Source of the DNA: Escarpia spicata
Lineage: Eukaryota; Annelida; Polychaeta; Sabellida; Siboglinidae
Length of the DNA stretch: 64,000 nucleotides
Direction of reading: 5' to 3'
Assembly: GCA_963995525.1 (NCBI GenBank)
Contig: OZ023214.1
Coordinates: forward strand, 45,791,987 to 45,855,986
Positions 50,701-62,729 of the stretch are shown in pieces. Below the pieces are notes generated by a model. The model saw nothing but the letters and a program-made list of their open reading frames with translations. It searched no databases and was not told where the DNA came from. A program made the translations under genes and the position numbers. How positions within the stretch are numbered: position 1 is the first letter of the stretch; each line of letters opens with the position of its first letter.

Positions 50701-52945
50701 TGTATTTAAGATGACTGTTTGGTTGGTACCATCAAGTCTCACTCGTTTGATTTGGCCACCATCCGTCCAATATACAAAGCCGTGCATTGCGTCCACAGTG
50801 ACTGCCAGTGATGCATCTGGGAATGAATAGCACAACATTATGTATAAAATACAGCTGTTTAATGGGAGACAATGTGTTCTAGTCTAGTAGTATTGTCAAT
50901 AAAGCTTGTTTTGAAACTGAGTGTTTTGTTTTTCAGTTGAACAAGTTCCGGGGTGTTAATTTCCAAATTTCCAACGTTGTTACGGGGTACTAAACACAAT
51001 TTTGCAGGCAATATAACTTCAACATAGTTGTTATAGTCTGAACAACAATACTAAATAATAAATGAACATCTAGGAACGGATTGTCTCCTTTAAATGTTTT
51101 GCTTGCGAACAATATGACATTTTAATAATTCTTTACTCCATCGTTCCTTGAAGGCGGGGCCACAGCTCCCGGTCCGTTCTGTCTTGTCAACGATACGTCT
51201 TTATTTATCCAGAACTTTTGAAATTGTTACTCTTGTTTTCTGCCGCATTCGTTCTAAATAGATCTACCACCGAACAGAACAATAGAGGGGGAGAAACTGA
51301 TCACGGTTCCATTAAGAATTCCCAAATAGAGACGAGATTTGCGTGCTGCTCGCAGGTGTGATGTCTGTGAAGGTTACTGAGACGTATGGCATACAAGAGT
51401 ACTAGGATGTGTAATTACTGTTAACATGTACGTTAATTTAGATTAGCTTGTGTTGATTTGCTTGATTACATAGTGTTGCGCGTTTGTAAATCGGATACTT
51501 TGCTATATATATATATATTCTATTGTATAGTACTACTACTTCAATGTCTGGTCACACGCAGACGTACTACAGAAGTGTGCACCCTTCAATGTTTAAACAT
51601 TTAATACAAAACTTTGTCACGTACTTCCGCCGTCAACGAGTTCAGTAGGTGTACCATATCGCGGCGGTATCACGGTGTTATTCACGGGAACCTTCAAGAT
51701 CTCTGGATGTGTCACAACCACCAGAGGATAGAGTCTGCTGGCATCTGGAAAGCAATGTCATACATATTGTAATAGTTATGTACTAGCTTACACACAATCA
51801 CGGAACAGCATACCGCGCGCAGCAGTTATCATCATTATATATTTGGATTCGTAAACTTGTTCCCGCTGACCAAGTCTGTTCAGCAATCGCCAATGACGAC
51901 TTGTTCTGGCAAAGTGGACGCAACGCCACAGTGCCGTCCTCTGGTGAGTGGCTCACCACTCGATGCGTCCATTGTATCCTGGTGAGCAAGCAAACAGGGA
52001 ACTAAATAACTCTAAATGTCCACATTTGTTAGGTTTCACACACCGCTAATTGAAAGATCAGAGATCAAAGGTCCAAGGACGCTACTGACCATGTAAAGAT
52101 GCGAGTGGATGTCGGAACGATGGGGAAGATATTGCCTGCCTGCCACAAAAGTTTGCGTAGTAAAATAGATGGCTACTGCAGTTAAACACCTGTAGTTATT
52201 TATAGCTATGGTTCACTGGTGTCATAATGACTGGAATGCTGGCGATATGGGGCGTTTAGTAATACCGGCAGCATTGTGCCTTCAAACATGCCGGACCTTT
52301 AAATTACTTTGCTCCATGTAGGGCCTACTAAGAACTTGTGGGCGCATTTCTGCGATGTTAATCAACACCAGAAATGTTGGTAGCACTATTAATCTCCATT
52401 TACGAATCAAGTTTTCTCAACGACATGGTAGATCAACAGTGGTGAAACCATGATGCGTATTGAAAATTGGGATGCCATTTCGGATACAATCTCTTGTTGC
52501 ATTGGCGCATTTGTTGAGAATCAGTCTATTGCAGGTACTTCATCGTGTATGGGCGTCACCAACTCTTTCCTCGAAAAATTCGCTGTAGTAGACTTTGTAC
52601 TTTTTAATTTGTAATTTCAAAGGAACAGTATCCAACTACTGTAGCGGACACACGGTTGCAGTGCGACAGAAAAGGTGCGCTGGTCGTCTAACGAATAGTT
52701 AGACACACGCTGTTCTATAATCACCTGCCAGCTACTTCAGATTACCAATTAAGTATTAAAACGAGTGTACTTTAACAGCTTTAAAATAATTAAAAAATAC
52801 TGATCGGTTAAGAGCAACAAAACAGAAACATGTTACCTTCTGAGTTAGTCGTGCCCATCCAGACACAGACAGACGTTAGAAGCAAAACTCGAAGCAGAAT
52901 CCGAAATGGCGGGCGAAGATGTAGACGAATCTGTTTGGTCGGCAT
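45995..52945 (-). CDS. Secreted YWTD-repeat protein, gene 2 (paralogue of gene 1), 3' end unresolved
   Basis: Seven minus-strand exons mirror gene 1 exons 1-7 in phase and order: 52945-52837, 51744-51625, 50816-50700, 49299-49131, 48439-48288, 47121-46995 and 46116-45995. Exon 1 is a signal peptide. The blades read [34 protein letters not shown] and [17 protein letters not shown] then KICWTD. Gene 2 faces gene 1 tail-to-tail. At exon 3 the donor position reads TC where gene 1 has GC, so splicing there is doubtful. The last exons could not be fixed, and a transposon sits in the terminal region. The gene may be functional or recently damaged. Confidence 0.7.
46200..46450 (+). mobile_element. 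LINE-tail relic
   Basis: GAAGAATGGAGGGGCTGAGG, GTAGAGGTTGATGTGAAAGA and TGGACTGGACAGGTGGAATG match the LINE tail at 4260-4370 (VEELREDVGVKESF, WAGHVDEW). Diverged and not open. Present also in copy B at about 60600-60760. Confidence 0.55.
46995..47121 (-). CDS. YWTD gene 2 exon 6
   Basis: 127 bp, phase 1 in and phase 2 out. Encodes [20 protein letters not shown], then [18 protein letters not shown]. Same length as gene 1 exon 6. Donor GTACGT. Confidence 0.75.
47408..48003. mobile_element. hAT/Tol2-like non-autonomous element (copy A)
   Basis: The right end, read as complement, is CATAGGTGATAGAAGTACAG followed by TTTGTACTTGAGTAAAAGTA. The left end has CAGAGCC and TTACTTTACTTAAGTAGACA. ACTTTTACTTGAGTA-type subterminal words are characteristic of Tol2-like hAT elements. 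It contains a (TA)n run of about 85 bp at 47651-47736 that is nearly absent from copy B. No transposase. Confidence 0.55.
48050..48170 (-). mobile_element. tRNA-like SINE unit (single copy)
   Basis: Complement carries AAGCATCGGGCTCGCAATCT and GGTTCGAATCGTCG, tRNA-like A/B box text. The corresponding unit is tandemly repeated three times in copy B at 62365-62713. Confidence 0.6.
48288..48439 (-). CDS. YWTD gene 2 exon 5
   Basis: 152 bp, phase 2 in and phase 1 out, ATCTTTTCAG acceptor and GTAAGT donor. Encodes [20 protein letters not shown], then [19 protein letters not shown]. Absent from copy B. Confidence 0.8.
49131..49299 (-). CDS. YWTD gene 2 exon 4
   Basis: 169 bp, phase 1 in and phase 2 out. 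Encodes [40 protein letters not shown] and [13 protein letters not shown]. It is 6 bp longer than gene 1 exon 4, in frame. Absent from copy B. Confidence 0.8.
49393..49592. repeat. 41-bp minisatellite, five units
   Basis: Unit GAGTGGCGACCTAGTCACTT plus AGTTAGTACCCCCTTCTCCCG, repeated at 49393, 49434, 49475, 49516 and 49557. Units are almost identical, so the array is young. It lies about 95 bp upstream of exon 4 of gene 2. Confidence 0.95.
49600..50235 (-). mobile_element. Probable retroelement fragment with a TAA-rich tail
   Basis: A stretch ending in TAATAATAATATTATTATTA that also occurs at 62730-63285. The minus frame has a charged stretch ([27 protein letters not shown]). It could be the 3' end of a non-LTR element with a TTA tail, or the right edge of the large duplication. 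Confidence 0.4.
50360..50640 (+). mobile_element. tRNA-derived SINE, complete-looking
   Basis: Head: GTGGTAGCGCGGTATAGCGC (A-box-like) and GACGTTGATTCGATTCCACC (B-box-like). Body: GGAGTTGCTTCCCGGTCGGG and GTGTGAGAGACGCCGAGCAG, ending near GGACCCACTGGGTCC. A 3' fragment of the same family is at 31485-31606. Confidence 0.75.
50700..50816 (-). CDS. YWTD gene 2 exon 3, donor not GT
   Basis: 117 bp, phase 1 to phase 1, CATTCCCAG acceptor. Encodes [20 protein letters not shown], then [18 protein letters not shown]. The exon should end ACAG but is followed by TCAAGT where gene 1 has GCAAGT. No nearby GT keeps the frame to exon 4. Confidence 0.7.
51625..51744 (-). CDS. YWTD gene 2 exon 2
   Basis: 120 bp, phase 1 to phase 1, GCTTTCCAG acceptor and GTACGT donor. 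Encodes [20 protein letters not shown], then [19 protein letters not shown]. Same length as gene 1 exon 2. Confidence 0.75.
52837..52945 (-). CDS. YWTD gene 2 exon 1: signal peptide
   Basis: 109 bp from ATG at 52945, ending in phase 1 with donor GTAACA. Encodes [20 protein letters not shown], then [16 protein letters not shown], a clear signal peptide. An upstream in-frame Met at 53122 is possible but would bury the signal. Confidence 0.75.
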
Positions 52946-53429
52946 CTTCTCTTCAGCAGTGTCTCTACAGTGCCGCAGTATCACAGAATAACTCCTGTGA
53001 TAGCTCGGTGACAAATCGCCAAAGCCATGCGTCAAACGACCGTTGTTCTGGCTTAAAGGCGATTGACCAGTAGCGTCACTGAGTTTTTTTCTGTGATAGG
53101 CCGGTGGTAACGTTTGACCCACGGTAACTGTGTTTGTCTATTTGCTGGTCGTTCGGTCAACATCATCAATTATTTAGCCCCGTTATAGCAGATGTCATTT
53201 TGTCAAGACATGTCTACGTACAAGTCGTCTGGTGAAGCGCTGAAGCAGCAAATATATGCATTTCAATGATTAGTTTTGCAATTGCTAATGTCAGCACTTA
53301 GCGGAATATACACATACAACTTGTGGCAAAGGAAACTTAAAGTAGATGTATGTTGGTGTAGCGTTGTATGACGCTTAACATAATGTTGAGCTTAGATTGT
53401 GAAACTGACAAATTTAAATATATACAGGG

Positions 53430-53545
<116 letters not shown>

Positions 53546-53679
53546 AATTAAACTCGGGTGAAGTGTGATATGATTTATTTCATAAAGTTCTCCAAATACC
53601 AATGATTACTTTGGTTGCACCAAACCGCGTTAACGGAGAGTTTAAAGTGATGCTCTGACTATAAATCTGACATTTTCAG

Positions 53680-53903
53680 GTGACTTGCATTACACCCGAC
53701 AACGCCGAGACTGGGAAGAAGGGTACATTTGTACGATGACGCACGTCTATCTCGGATTGGGAAGACTTCAGCAACACCCAACGTTGGATGCACACTATGA
53801 GCTTGGCTCATTTTTAACGGAATATATATGCACTAGACTTACACGTACACGGACAATTGACCAGACAAAACGCTGTATGATACCGTCTGTATCGGCCGTG
53901 TAA
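53680..53903 (+). CDS. Orphan copy of YWTD gene 1 last exon
   Basis: 224 bp from acceptor CATTTTCAG to TAA at 53901, open throughout. Encodes LHYTRQRRDWEEGYICTMTH, then VYLGLGRLQQHPTLDAHYEL. It is 9 bp longer than 33117-33331, keeping frame. No preceding exon lies nearby on the plus strand. It could be a relic or an alternative distant 3' exon. Confidence 0.5.
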
Positions 53904-54129
53904 CTAAATGTTGTTGCTATCAAATGGAAGTGCGTTGTGAGCAAATTATGAAAACGGTGGACGCTACATAGGGTTGCTCTCGTTGAACAGCTTGATATGT
54001 GTTTGCAGCGTTTCCAAGCACATATCAAAGTCACTGATAGATCTAGCGAATGGCATATGTGTGCTATTTGAAGTGCAATCAGAGCCTGGGTTTTATCGGA
54101 TAATGTAGTTTAAATAGTGCTGTCTTTAC

Positions 54130-54845
54130 ACTTAGTGGATACAAATGTCAGAGAAAGTAAACATTTTAATATTTTAAATCACTGTCCCTCAAATCTGCAT
54201 TTTGGCATTAACGTTAGTGATCTGTGTGGCGTATATTTCTTAAGATATGGAAACATTGGTTTTGAAGGGCATCATATTTAAAATGGAAGATGCTAATATC
54301 AGCGAAGGTCAAATAAAACATGTTTGATACATTTTAGATCGCAGTCCTGTTACTTAAATTTTGACTCCAACATGAATGTTCTACGTGACGTAGTTATAGA
54401 GATATGAGGAATTTTGTTTTCATGTCAGCCATTTTTTTTAAATGCCTGACATGTAAGTCGGATACGGTTAAAATTAACATACAAGTATATGAAATTGTTA
54501 CCCCGGAATACCTGTATTTTGACACAACAAACAACAGCTGTATATGACGTAGTTCTTAAGGTACGTAATAATTTGTTGCAAAGGCCGCCATTTTCTAAAA
54601 AAGGTCAACGAAGGTCAAATGCAAAATATTTGAATAAATTGAAATCGCTGTCCACACGCCTTTAGTTTGACATCAACAGGTGGTGTTGTTCATAAAATAT
54701 AGGGACAACGGGGTCGAAGGCTGCCATCGTAAAATATGGCGGTGGTGATCATAGTAAATTATATTTGAAATTGCTATCCCCGAAATCCTGTTCTTTGAGC
54801 ATAAGATGACTGCTGCATGTGAAGCAGTTCTCAAGATATGAGGAT
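54130..54845. repeat. Diverged minisatellite, about 150-bp unit (copy B)
   Basis: Corresponds to 33640-34390 unit by unit, including GGCCGCCATTTT words. Slightly shorter because of small deletions. Confidence 0.75.
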
Positions 54846-54934
54846 TGTTAGTTTTGGCGGCTGTAAGGTGTATAACAGATGGTGCGACAGCTGTGGTATG
54901 GGTGAAACATCAGAGTTTTTAGTCTTACTGCATA

Positions 54935-55014
54935 GCTGCTCAGACAGGCAGACAGGCAGACAGGCAGACAGGCAGACAGGCAGACAGGCAGACAGGCAGA
55001 CAGGCAGACAGGCA

Positions 55015-55063
<49 letters not shown>

Positions 55064-55118
55064 ACAGGCAGACAGGCAGGCAGGCAGACAGGCAGACAGG
55101 CAGACAGGCAGACAGGCA

Positions 55119-55187
<69 letters not shown>

Positions 55188-55331
55188 ACAGGCAGGCAGA
55201 CAGGCAGACAGGCAGGCAGGCAGACAGGCAGGCAGACAGACAAGCAGAAAGGCAGACAGGCAGACAGGCAGACAGGCAGACAGGCAGACAGGTAGACAGG
55301 CAGACAGGCAGACAGGCAGACAGACAGACAT

Positions 55332-55369
<38 letters not shown>

Positions 55370-55480
55370 CGACCGACCGACCGACAGACCGACCGACCGA
55401 CCGACCGCCGACCGACCGACCGACCGACCGACAGACCGACCATCCGACCGACCGACCGTCCAACCGACCGACCGACAGGT
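54935..55480. repeat. Mixed tetranucleotide array, GGCA/GACA then GACC (copy B)
   Basis: About 400 bp dominated by CAGG and CAGA units, then GACA and a GACC tail. At the same site copy A is dominated by GACC. Long Gln-Ala-Asp-Arg or Cys-Leu-Pro-Ala frames are artefacts. Confidence 0.95.
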
Positions 55481-55509
55481 TGAATAAACCCGGAGAGGTC
55501 GAAACTTTG

Positions 55510-56015
55510 GTGTTGTTTGGGCTGACATTGGTTTCAGTTCCCCAGAGAGGGCGTGGCTGTGGGGTTGCATAGGTTGAATTTGTTCAGTTCCCCAGAGACG
55601 GTGAGGATGCGTGTTTGTTTTAGTTCCTCAGAGAGGGCGAAGATGTAGGATTGCTAGGGTTGAATTCTTCCACTTCCTCAGAGAGGGCGAGGTTGTGAAA
55701 TTGATTTGGTTTAATGGTTTCAGCTACCCATAGAAGGATAGACTGTGTGATTGTTTAGACTGGATTGTTGCAGTTCCTCTATTAGGTCGAGGCTGTGGGA
55801 TTGCTTGGGCTGATTTGTGTAAGTTCTCTGGGAAGGGCGAGGCTGTGGTGTTGCTCGACCTGAATAGTTTCATTTCTCCAGACAGAGCGATGCTGTGTGA
55901 TTGCTTGGGCGGAATTGTTTCAGTTCCCACACTAAGGCGCAGCTGTGGTGTTGTTTTGGCAGAATTAGCTCAGTTCCCTAGAATGTGCAATGCCGTAGGA
56001 TTGCTTGGGATGAAC
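55510..56015. repeat. Diverged minisatellite, about 50-bp unit (copy B)
   Basis: Matches 37095-37670. Repeated TTTCAGTTCCCCAGAGAGGG and GGCGAGGCTGTG words. Confidence 0.8.
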
Positions 56016-56369
56016 TAATATTCCCAGACATCGAAGCTCATCATCAAACTAGGCTCGCGAACATAACTTGATGTGCTAGCTACCTATTACTTGAAGCTAG
56101 GACCTACACTATATCCTTAGCTACACGGAGTTAGGCCATGCGGTACGTGGAGATTGGATTTACGCTACACTTCCGTTGACTCACACCATGCGCATCATCG
56201 ACTCGATGTTCTTCCAATTCGTTGTTTTAGTTTTCCAATAAGATCTTCTACGTGGGAACCAGGCTGTGTCGCCTCTATGTAAGTGACGTCACATTTGATT
56301 ACGTCATCGGAAAATGGATGATTCCACGAACATCCCTAATGTATCACTTTTTTATGATATCTCACTCGT

Positions 56370-56760
<391 letters not shown>

Positions 56761-58552
56761 GAACCCAAATCACAAATAATTGATCCATTTTTATTAAGGT
56801 AATATTGGTTTATGAAAACATATTATTGTAGTCATTATTATTATGTACACCTAAACACTGTACTCATATGTCGAGAGTTTGATCGATAATTCATGTGATT
56901 GGTGACATACGTTCTACGTTACGTCTGTGTTTCGTTTCGTTGGGAATGGAACCACATTCACCCAGCGTGTGAGGATGGCGACAAACAGTAGTGCCACAGA
57001 ACGGAGCCTAAATAATCGAAGTAATTGAAATAGTATAATAGCCTCCCTTGGGGGAGAATGAGACGTCACTTCGAAAATTAGGAGAAATAAAATATTAAAA
57101 AAATCCAATATATGGTACATCACCGATATAAACGCGTTAATAATTGTACATCACTGAACGCCTATTTTCAAAATCAAAGTAACATTTGTGTTAATCATGA
57201 GTAAACGCATAAATAATACCACACAGTTTACGTAAACGCATATTTCGAATGAGTGACCAGCGCTGCTCAGTCCACGATTTCGTGAGGCCCGTGTTGCATG
57301 CGAATGACATCATCGACGTGCAAGTCTCTGTCTGTCTTGGGGCACAGTTTTGATCTTACTAGTAGATGTGGCTCAAGTATGACGCCGATCTAATACACCT
57401 TCTTCACGAAGAATACACCGGACAATACACGTATGCATGTATGGTTGCCTGCAAATACAACCGACTGTGGTGACCATACATGCCACTGGCACAGGTGATG
57501 ACTGTGTACCGTCAGATACGAGTTAACGTCAATGTCCAGCTTAATGTTTGACCGATCCGGAGAACACACGCGAATGTTCAGTCAGCCGCTTGAAACACGT
57601 TATTTTGAACAACTGAATCATAGCCCTTCAGTCGCCCACTCGTGTTTTTCTATGTGTTGTCTTTTTGCGAGTCTCCTGAATGAACAGCACAGTGTCGTTT
57701 CTGCTGTGGAGGTGCTTCTTTCACCATTCACACTGGTTGAGCGGTTAAATGCTAAAGAAGCGGTAACAACTGCGACAGTTGCACGAAGGTTCTTGTTGCA
57801 TACATTGTCCGTGAAGAACGTATGTCTTGCTCGATCTCCCGTCTCTCTGGTAGATAGGTGTTACAAACGTCTTCAGTGTGTATTGGCATTTCACGTTCGT
57901 TCCTCGTGTCACTGCAACGCCGAATTCATTGCAATTAATCGTATACCTTCACTACATTCAAACAACAGTGCAAGGCACAACGGTAATTTTAATTGTGTTG
58001 CTCTTTAAAGGAGATGGTCTGTTCCATTACATGGAATTAGCCGGAGTGACCGTTATCAACAGGCAGTTTGTTTTATTGCTAAAAACCAACCCACGTCCGT
58101 TCTATTGTCATTGCAGTTGTTTACAATCTAACCGTTTTGCTTAAATTTCTCGGAAGGAATATACAAATGGCGAGCACTGTTTCGGGCTAATTACCCGTCA
58201 TCTAGCGGACAGCATACCTTCAACAAATTGATACTTCTCTCAACAACTTTATATTAATTAATTAAGAAGAGGAATAGACTATCTCCATTAAAGACTTTAA
58301 ATCTTTCAAATATGTACTTCTCATGACATTGTTATGGTTGCTTCCTAAGAAAACACAGTAGTCCTGGGAAATGGGAACCAATACATTTTAATTAAACGTA
58401 TGGCGAAATCTACTTAATGTACAAAAGTCACAATCACAATGTGATTGTTGCCATCTTAGATTTAAATATACCTGGAATAATTACTTATGATGTAACCAAA
58501 GTTGTTATTCGGCTCTCCATCGAAACGACTATTACACCGACGGACTGAAAGA
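56761..58552. other. Copy B spacer with a 158-residue open frame
   Basis: A plus frame at 57532-58008 is open, while its copy A counterpart from 39573 is closed by stops. It has no recognisable domain, so chance or decay is more likely than a gene. Confidence 0.35.
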
Positions 58553-58972
58553 CTACTGTTTCTTGCCGTGAGTTAATCCGTCCACCGCGTTAACCGTGAT
58601 GTAACCCTGTTGTGTCTCTTTTGTGCACAGCAACATATGTTTCCGAGTCTCCCGAGCGTGGGTCATATTGGCTCTCCGGGCACGTTGTTTATCCTCACCT
58701 CTGATGTCATCGTCGTTTCGACAGACATCCAAAAAAACTTTGGTCACACCATACGCGTAGAAGGCTACATATTGCAGAATGTTGGGGAACCAACACAGAT
58801 CAACGGAATAAATAAAGTCAAGCGGATGAGAGGAAGACCAAACATGATACCGATAGGCGGTGTCAACGATACAACAAAGCCGATGACGGTCGAGTTGAGA
58901 GAAGTTACAAAGGACCGGGAGACAGCGCATCATGAAAGTCACCGGAAGTAGTACGATTTGACGGATCATCAC
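58553..58972 (-). other. Open minus-strand frame, possible terminal exon of the YWTD 2 copy
   Basis: 139 residues ending ETQQGYITVNAVDGLTHG and KKQ. The copy A equivalent is split by about 3.5 kb, its pieces being 44612-44215 and 40690-40629. No splice acceptor in a supported phase was found and no domain is recognisable. It could be 3' untranslated sequence. Confidence 0.3.
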
Positions 58973-59646
58973 GTCACGTACATACTTCAGTTTACACCCA
59001 CCTTTCGGTCACATCAGCGATGTATTTTGCAACGACTTCCTGTCTGTTGTTGAAGTATCTTCTGTTCTGCTATCCTTCTGTCTGCAGTCTGTGACACCAC
59101 GAGGTCGTACTTGTAGGCTCCTTCTCGTGCGCTGAAACTCTCCAGCATAGTATCACAGTTAGCTAACACTGTACGAAATGTATATAGTACAATCTGCCAA
59201 TACCAGATTGCAATTAGTTGATACGCTCTCGCCGTTCCCTGCCACTCTTGTGTCTATACTCGTCTGTCTTCACCCAATTCCCGATCTTAATTCTATTATT
59301 CTCCTCACCTTCTTCCATCGAATTCTGATTTACTTCGAATTCGGGTGTTCTTAACAACTACCGTACATCAACCCACGGAGCAGCAAATCAATGGCAGAAA
59401 TGTTCAGCATTACAGTATGATGATCTTAAATTCGTTTATAGTGGCGCCATCTGATCACCACTCAATTTTCTCAGATAAGAGAAAGACCCTCTGGAAATGG
59501 TTCATTCCTCCCCCGTCGCGACACTTGGCGCACATTACCTGTCGCAAGTGGTGACCACTGCAGTGACGTATCTGTTCCGAGCCATCTAGATCCGAGCATC
59601 TAGGGGTCGTCCGTTATCTGTTCGTCACGCAATGTCAGCAGTGTTT

Positions 59647-60075
<429 letters not shown>

Positions 60076-60358
60076 TGTGCTTTCATCATCTCGTCGCCTT
60101 TTATGTAGGACCTGCAACACACTCAACTACAACTGCAGCAAATTAAGCATCACCGCGTCTGCTCAACAACAGCTGAGGTAGACACATGGAGCATATACAA
60201 ACATTAAGCAACAACAACAACAACAAACATGCATATTCATAAAAAGCAAACAAACTGACGTGCACCCTGAGATGCCAGTTACACTCTTTCAAATTGCGCA
60301 TGAACGGAAATAATAAATCAACGCCGATAAGACATCCATACGAACATGACGTATTTAC

Positions 60359-60480
60359 ATGAAGTGGCTGTTGTATTGCATTCACCGCGTATTATGGCGA
60401 TGCCTATCATGCGCTTTCCGTTATACGGTCCCATATCAATAATAGAACGGTTTCCTCCTTTCAGGTGAATCGTGTTAACA
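60359..60480 (-). CDS. Orphan copy of YWTD gene 2 exon 7
   Basis: 122 bp with acceptor TTTCTTTCAG and donor GTAAAT preserved. Encodes [20 protein letters not shown]. Differs from 45995-46116 by a few substitutions and no indel. Confidence 0.5.
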
Positions 60481-60599
60481 CTGAAAGAAAATATATTGAT
60501 AGTTATCAAAGTGTTTGGTTCGTGTGTCACACCGGTATACCTTCACGTGGCCTAACGACAACGGCGAAGGCAGAAAAACAACACCAACAATAGAAAGCG

Positions 60600-60760
60600 C
60601 AATTGGGTGAGAAGAATTGAGAAAGTAATTAATAGATCAACGAAGAATGGAGGGGCTGAGGGTAGAGGTTGATGTGGAAGTGTAAAGAAGAAACTGTTGA
60701 GGAGTCTGTTAAAATGTGTGGACTGGACAGGTGGAATTAACGGGAAGGTATCAACTAGCG
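60600..60760 (+). mobile_element. LINE-tail relic (copy B)
   Basis: GAAGAATGGAGGGGCTGAGG and GTAGAGGTTGATGTGGAAGT, matching 46260-46330. Arrived with the large duplication. Confidence 0.5.
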
Positions 60761-61390
60761 AAGAAGCCGGACACCCTCAATGTGGAAGTTGAAAGAATAA
60801 AAGGAAAATACGATCTATATGGGTGGATTGTGTAAACAAACACGTGGCTGGGTTGCGACGGGAGTGGAGAATGAGAACGACAGATAGGGGTGAGTGGAGA
60901 TCGGTGGTGGATGCAACAGTGCAGGTGCAATGACGGGAAAAAAACAGTAGAAGACCAATATTGAGGCAAATATCGCACCGGACTACAGAGAGAAAGAGGA
61001 GGATATCGGCAACATTAACGATATGACAGCCTTGTTGTGCATCTTGCGAATTGCACAGCACATCGGATACGTTACGGCTTGGAATACTTCCCTACGTACA
61101 CTTCTCTTTAATGGAAACACGTTATGCAATGCACTGACATATGCAAACGCATTGTTGCAAACAATGGGCCAGTGCTGCTGTATAGTAAACTATGCAGCAA
61201 CGGCCAATCATTATAGGTCTGGAGATAACGAATCATCACTATCAGTTCACAATAGCAACGTCATCCTATGGCGAATTATACATAGTCTGTTAACATTGAC
61301 AGCAAACACCAAGAATATGAAACGAAGGGGGGCGTCACTGTTAAATTCACAAGCACGGCTCCCAATTGGGGAAATTCTAAAATGCAGTAC

Positions 61391-61517
61391 CTCTTCGGGT
61401 CGGTTTGTGTGTAATAAACAACATCGTTTTCAACTTGTATTGACGATGGACGGCCGGTAGTGTTGTACACTTCTCGATTGCCACCGTTGTAGTCTGAGCA
61501 TTCTACGGTCTGTTTAG
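61391..61517 (-). CDS. Orphan copy of YWTD gene 2 exon 6
   Basis: 127 bp, acceptor ATTACAG preserved; the donor reads GTACTG instead of GTACGT. Encodes [18 protein letters not shown] and [18 protein letters not shown]. The exons that should precede it (5, 4 and earlier) are missing from copy B. Confidence 0.5.
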
Positions 61518-61802
61518 CTGTAATGCGAAAGTTCTTTGAAGAAACAACAACGATTTGATTAAGTAAACAACCACAGATGATCGTTTATAGGGTTTATATC
61601 CTGTTCACCAGGTGTGAGTTACTGGACAGATGAGAACAAAGCATCCTACGTTACTTGCTCCACTTATGTAGTATATTATCCCCTTAAGGTGGTGACATGG
61701 TGGCTTCGGGTTGACACGGCATTTATAAACGAGATTAGCCCAGCCACTGTCATTGGCAAAAATCTCTCGTGTTTACGATCAGATACTCATTCATATAGCC
61801 GA

Positions 61803-62300
61803 ACAGAGCCGGCATATAAGGAAATACCTTCACTTCGTTACTTTACTTAAGTAGACAAGTTTACTTTTCTTGGGTAATGAAGTACATTTTTAGAAGTATT
61901 TAACTTGTAGTCAAGTAAAACCAAGGTGTACTTTTCTGAACGTAATGAAATATCCATAATTTATGTGTTAAATTTTTTTGAACTTCTAAGATGTTTCCGT
62001 CAAATGATCTGTGCCTAAACCTAGAACTGTTTGCCCACGGCACAGATCTATATATAAATATCAGCGGGAAGGACAAGTGGTAATATTTTCTGATTGGCTG
62101 ATTCATTACCATTAGCCGGCATGATTACCAAGTGAAGTACAAGTTACAAAACAAAACGTCAAGCCATTAAATTAGAAAAGTATTGTTTTGTTTATTTCAA
62201 GTACAGTTGTTTATTTTTTACTTGTACCTCGAGTAGCTTTTTCTAGTTACTTGTACTTTTACTCAAGTACAAAATTAACGTACTTCTACCAGGTATGCAG
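61803..62300. mobile_element. hAT/Tol2-like element (copy B)
   Basis: Same element as 47408-48003 but with only a short TATATATAAATAT at the site of the long TA run, and a deletion near the right end. Confidence 0.5.
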
Positions 62301-62364
62301 ATGAATGACCTGGAACACCATAGCGAGAATGAACTTACACACGGTTGGAAACGGCAGCTCGACA

Positions 62365-62713
62365 ATTCGAACCAAGAATCTCAAGATTGCGAGCCCGATG
62401 CTTTAACCGTTACGGCAGCAATCTCCATGTAGAGGCAGTTAACCAATGGAAATAGCTGTACTTTCCCTTATAAACGATTCGAACCAAGAATCTCTAGATT
62501 GCGAGCCCGATGCTTTAACCGTTACGGCAGCAATCTCCATGTAGAGGCAGTTAACCAATGGAAATAGCTGTACTTTCCCTTATAAACGATTCGAACCAAG
62601 AATCTCTAGATTGCGAGCCCGATGCTTTAACCGTTACGGCAGCAATCTCCATGTAGAGGCAGTTAACCAATGGAAATAGCTGTACTTTCCCTTATAAACG
62701 ATTCGAACCAAGA
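62365..62713 (-). repeat. 112-bp tandem array of a tRNA-like SINE unit
   Basis: Units start at 62365, 62477 and 62589, with a partial one at 62701. Each complement carries AAGCATCGGGCTCGCAATCT, TTCTTGGTTCGAATCGT (B-box-like) and TTATAAGGGAAAGTACAGCT. Units 2 and 3 are essentially identical. Copy A has a single unit at 48060-48170. Confidence 0.9.
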
Positions 62714-62729
62714 ATCTCTAGAGTTTTTA

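Noticed and set aside
54831..55572. Frames of 167-244 residues of Gln-Ala-Gly-Arg or Cys-Leu-Pro-Ala
   Set aside because: Produced by the CAGG/CAGA tetranucleotide array.
57532..58008. 158-residue open frame in copy B
   Set aside because: Its copy A counterpart is broken, there is no recognisable domain, and no splice context.
62365..62713. Possible CRISPR-like array (regular 112-bp repeats)
   Set aside because: No unique spacers between repeats; it is a plain tandem repeat of a SINE segment in a eukaryotic genome.
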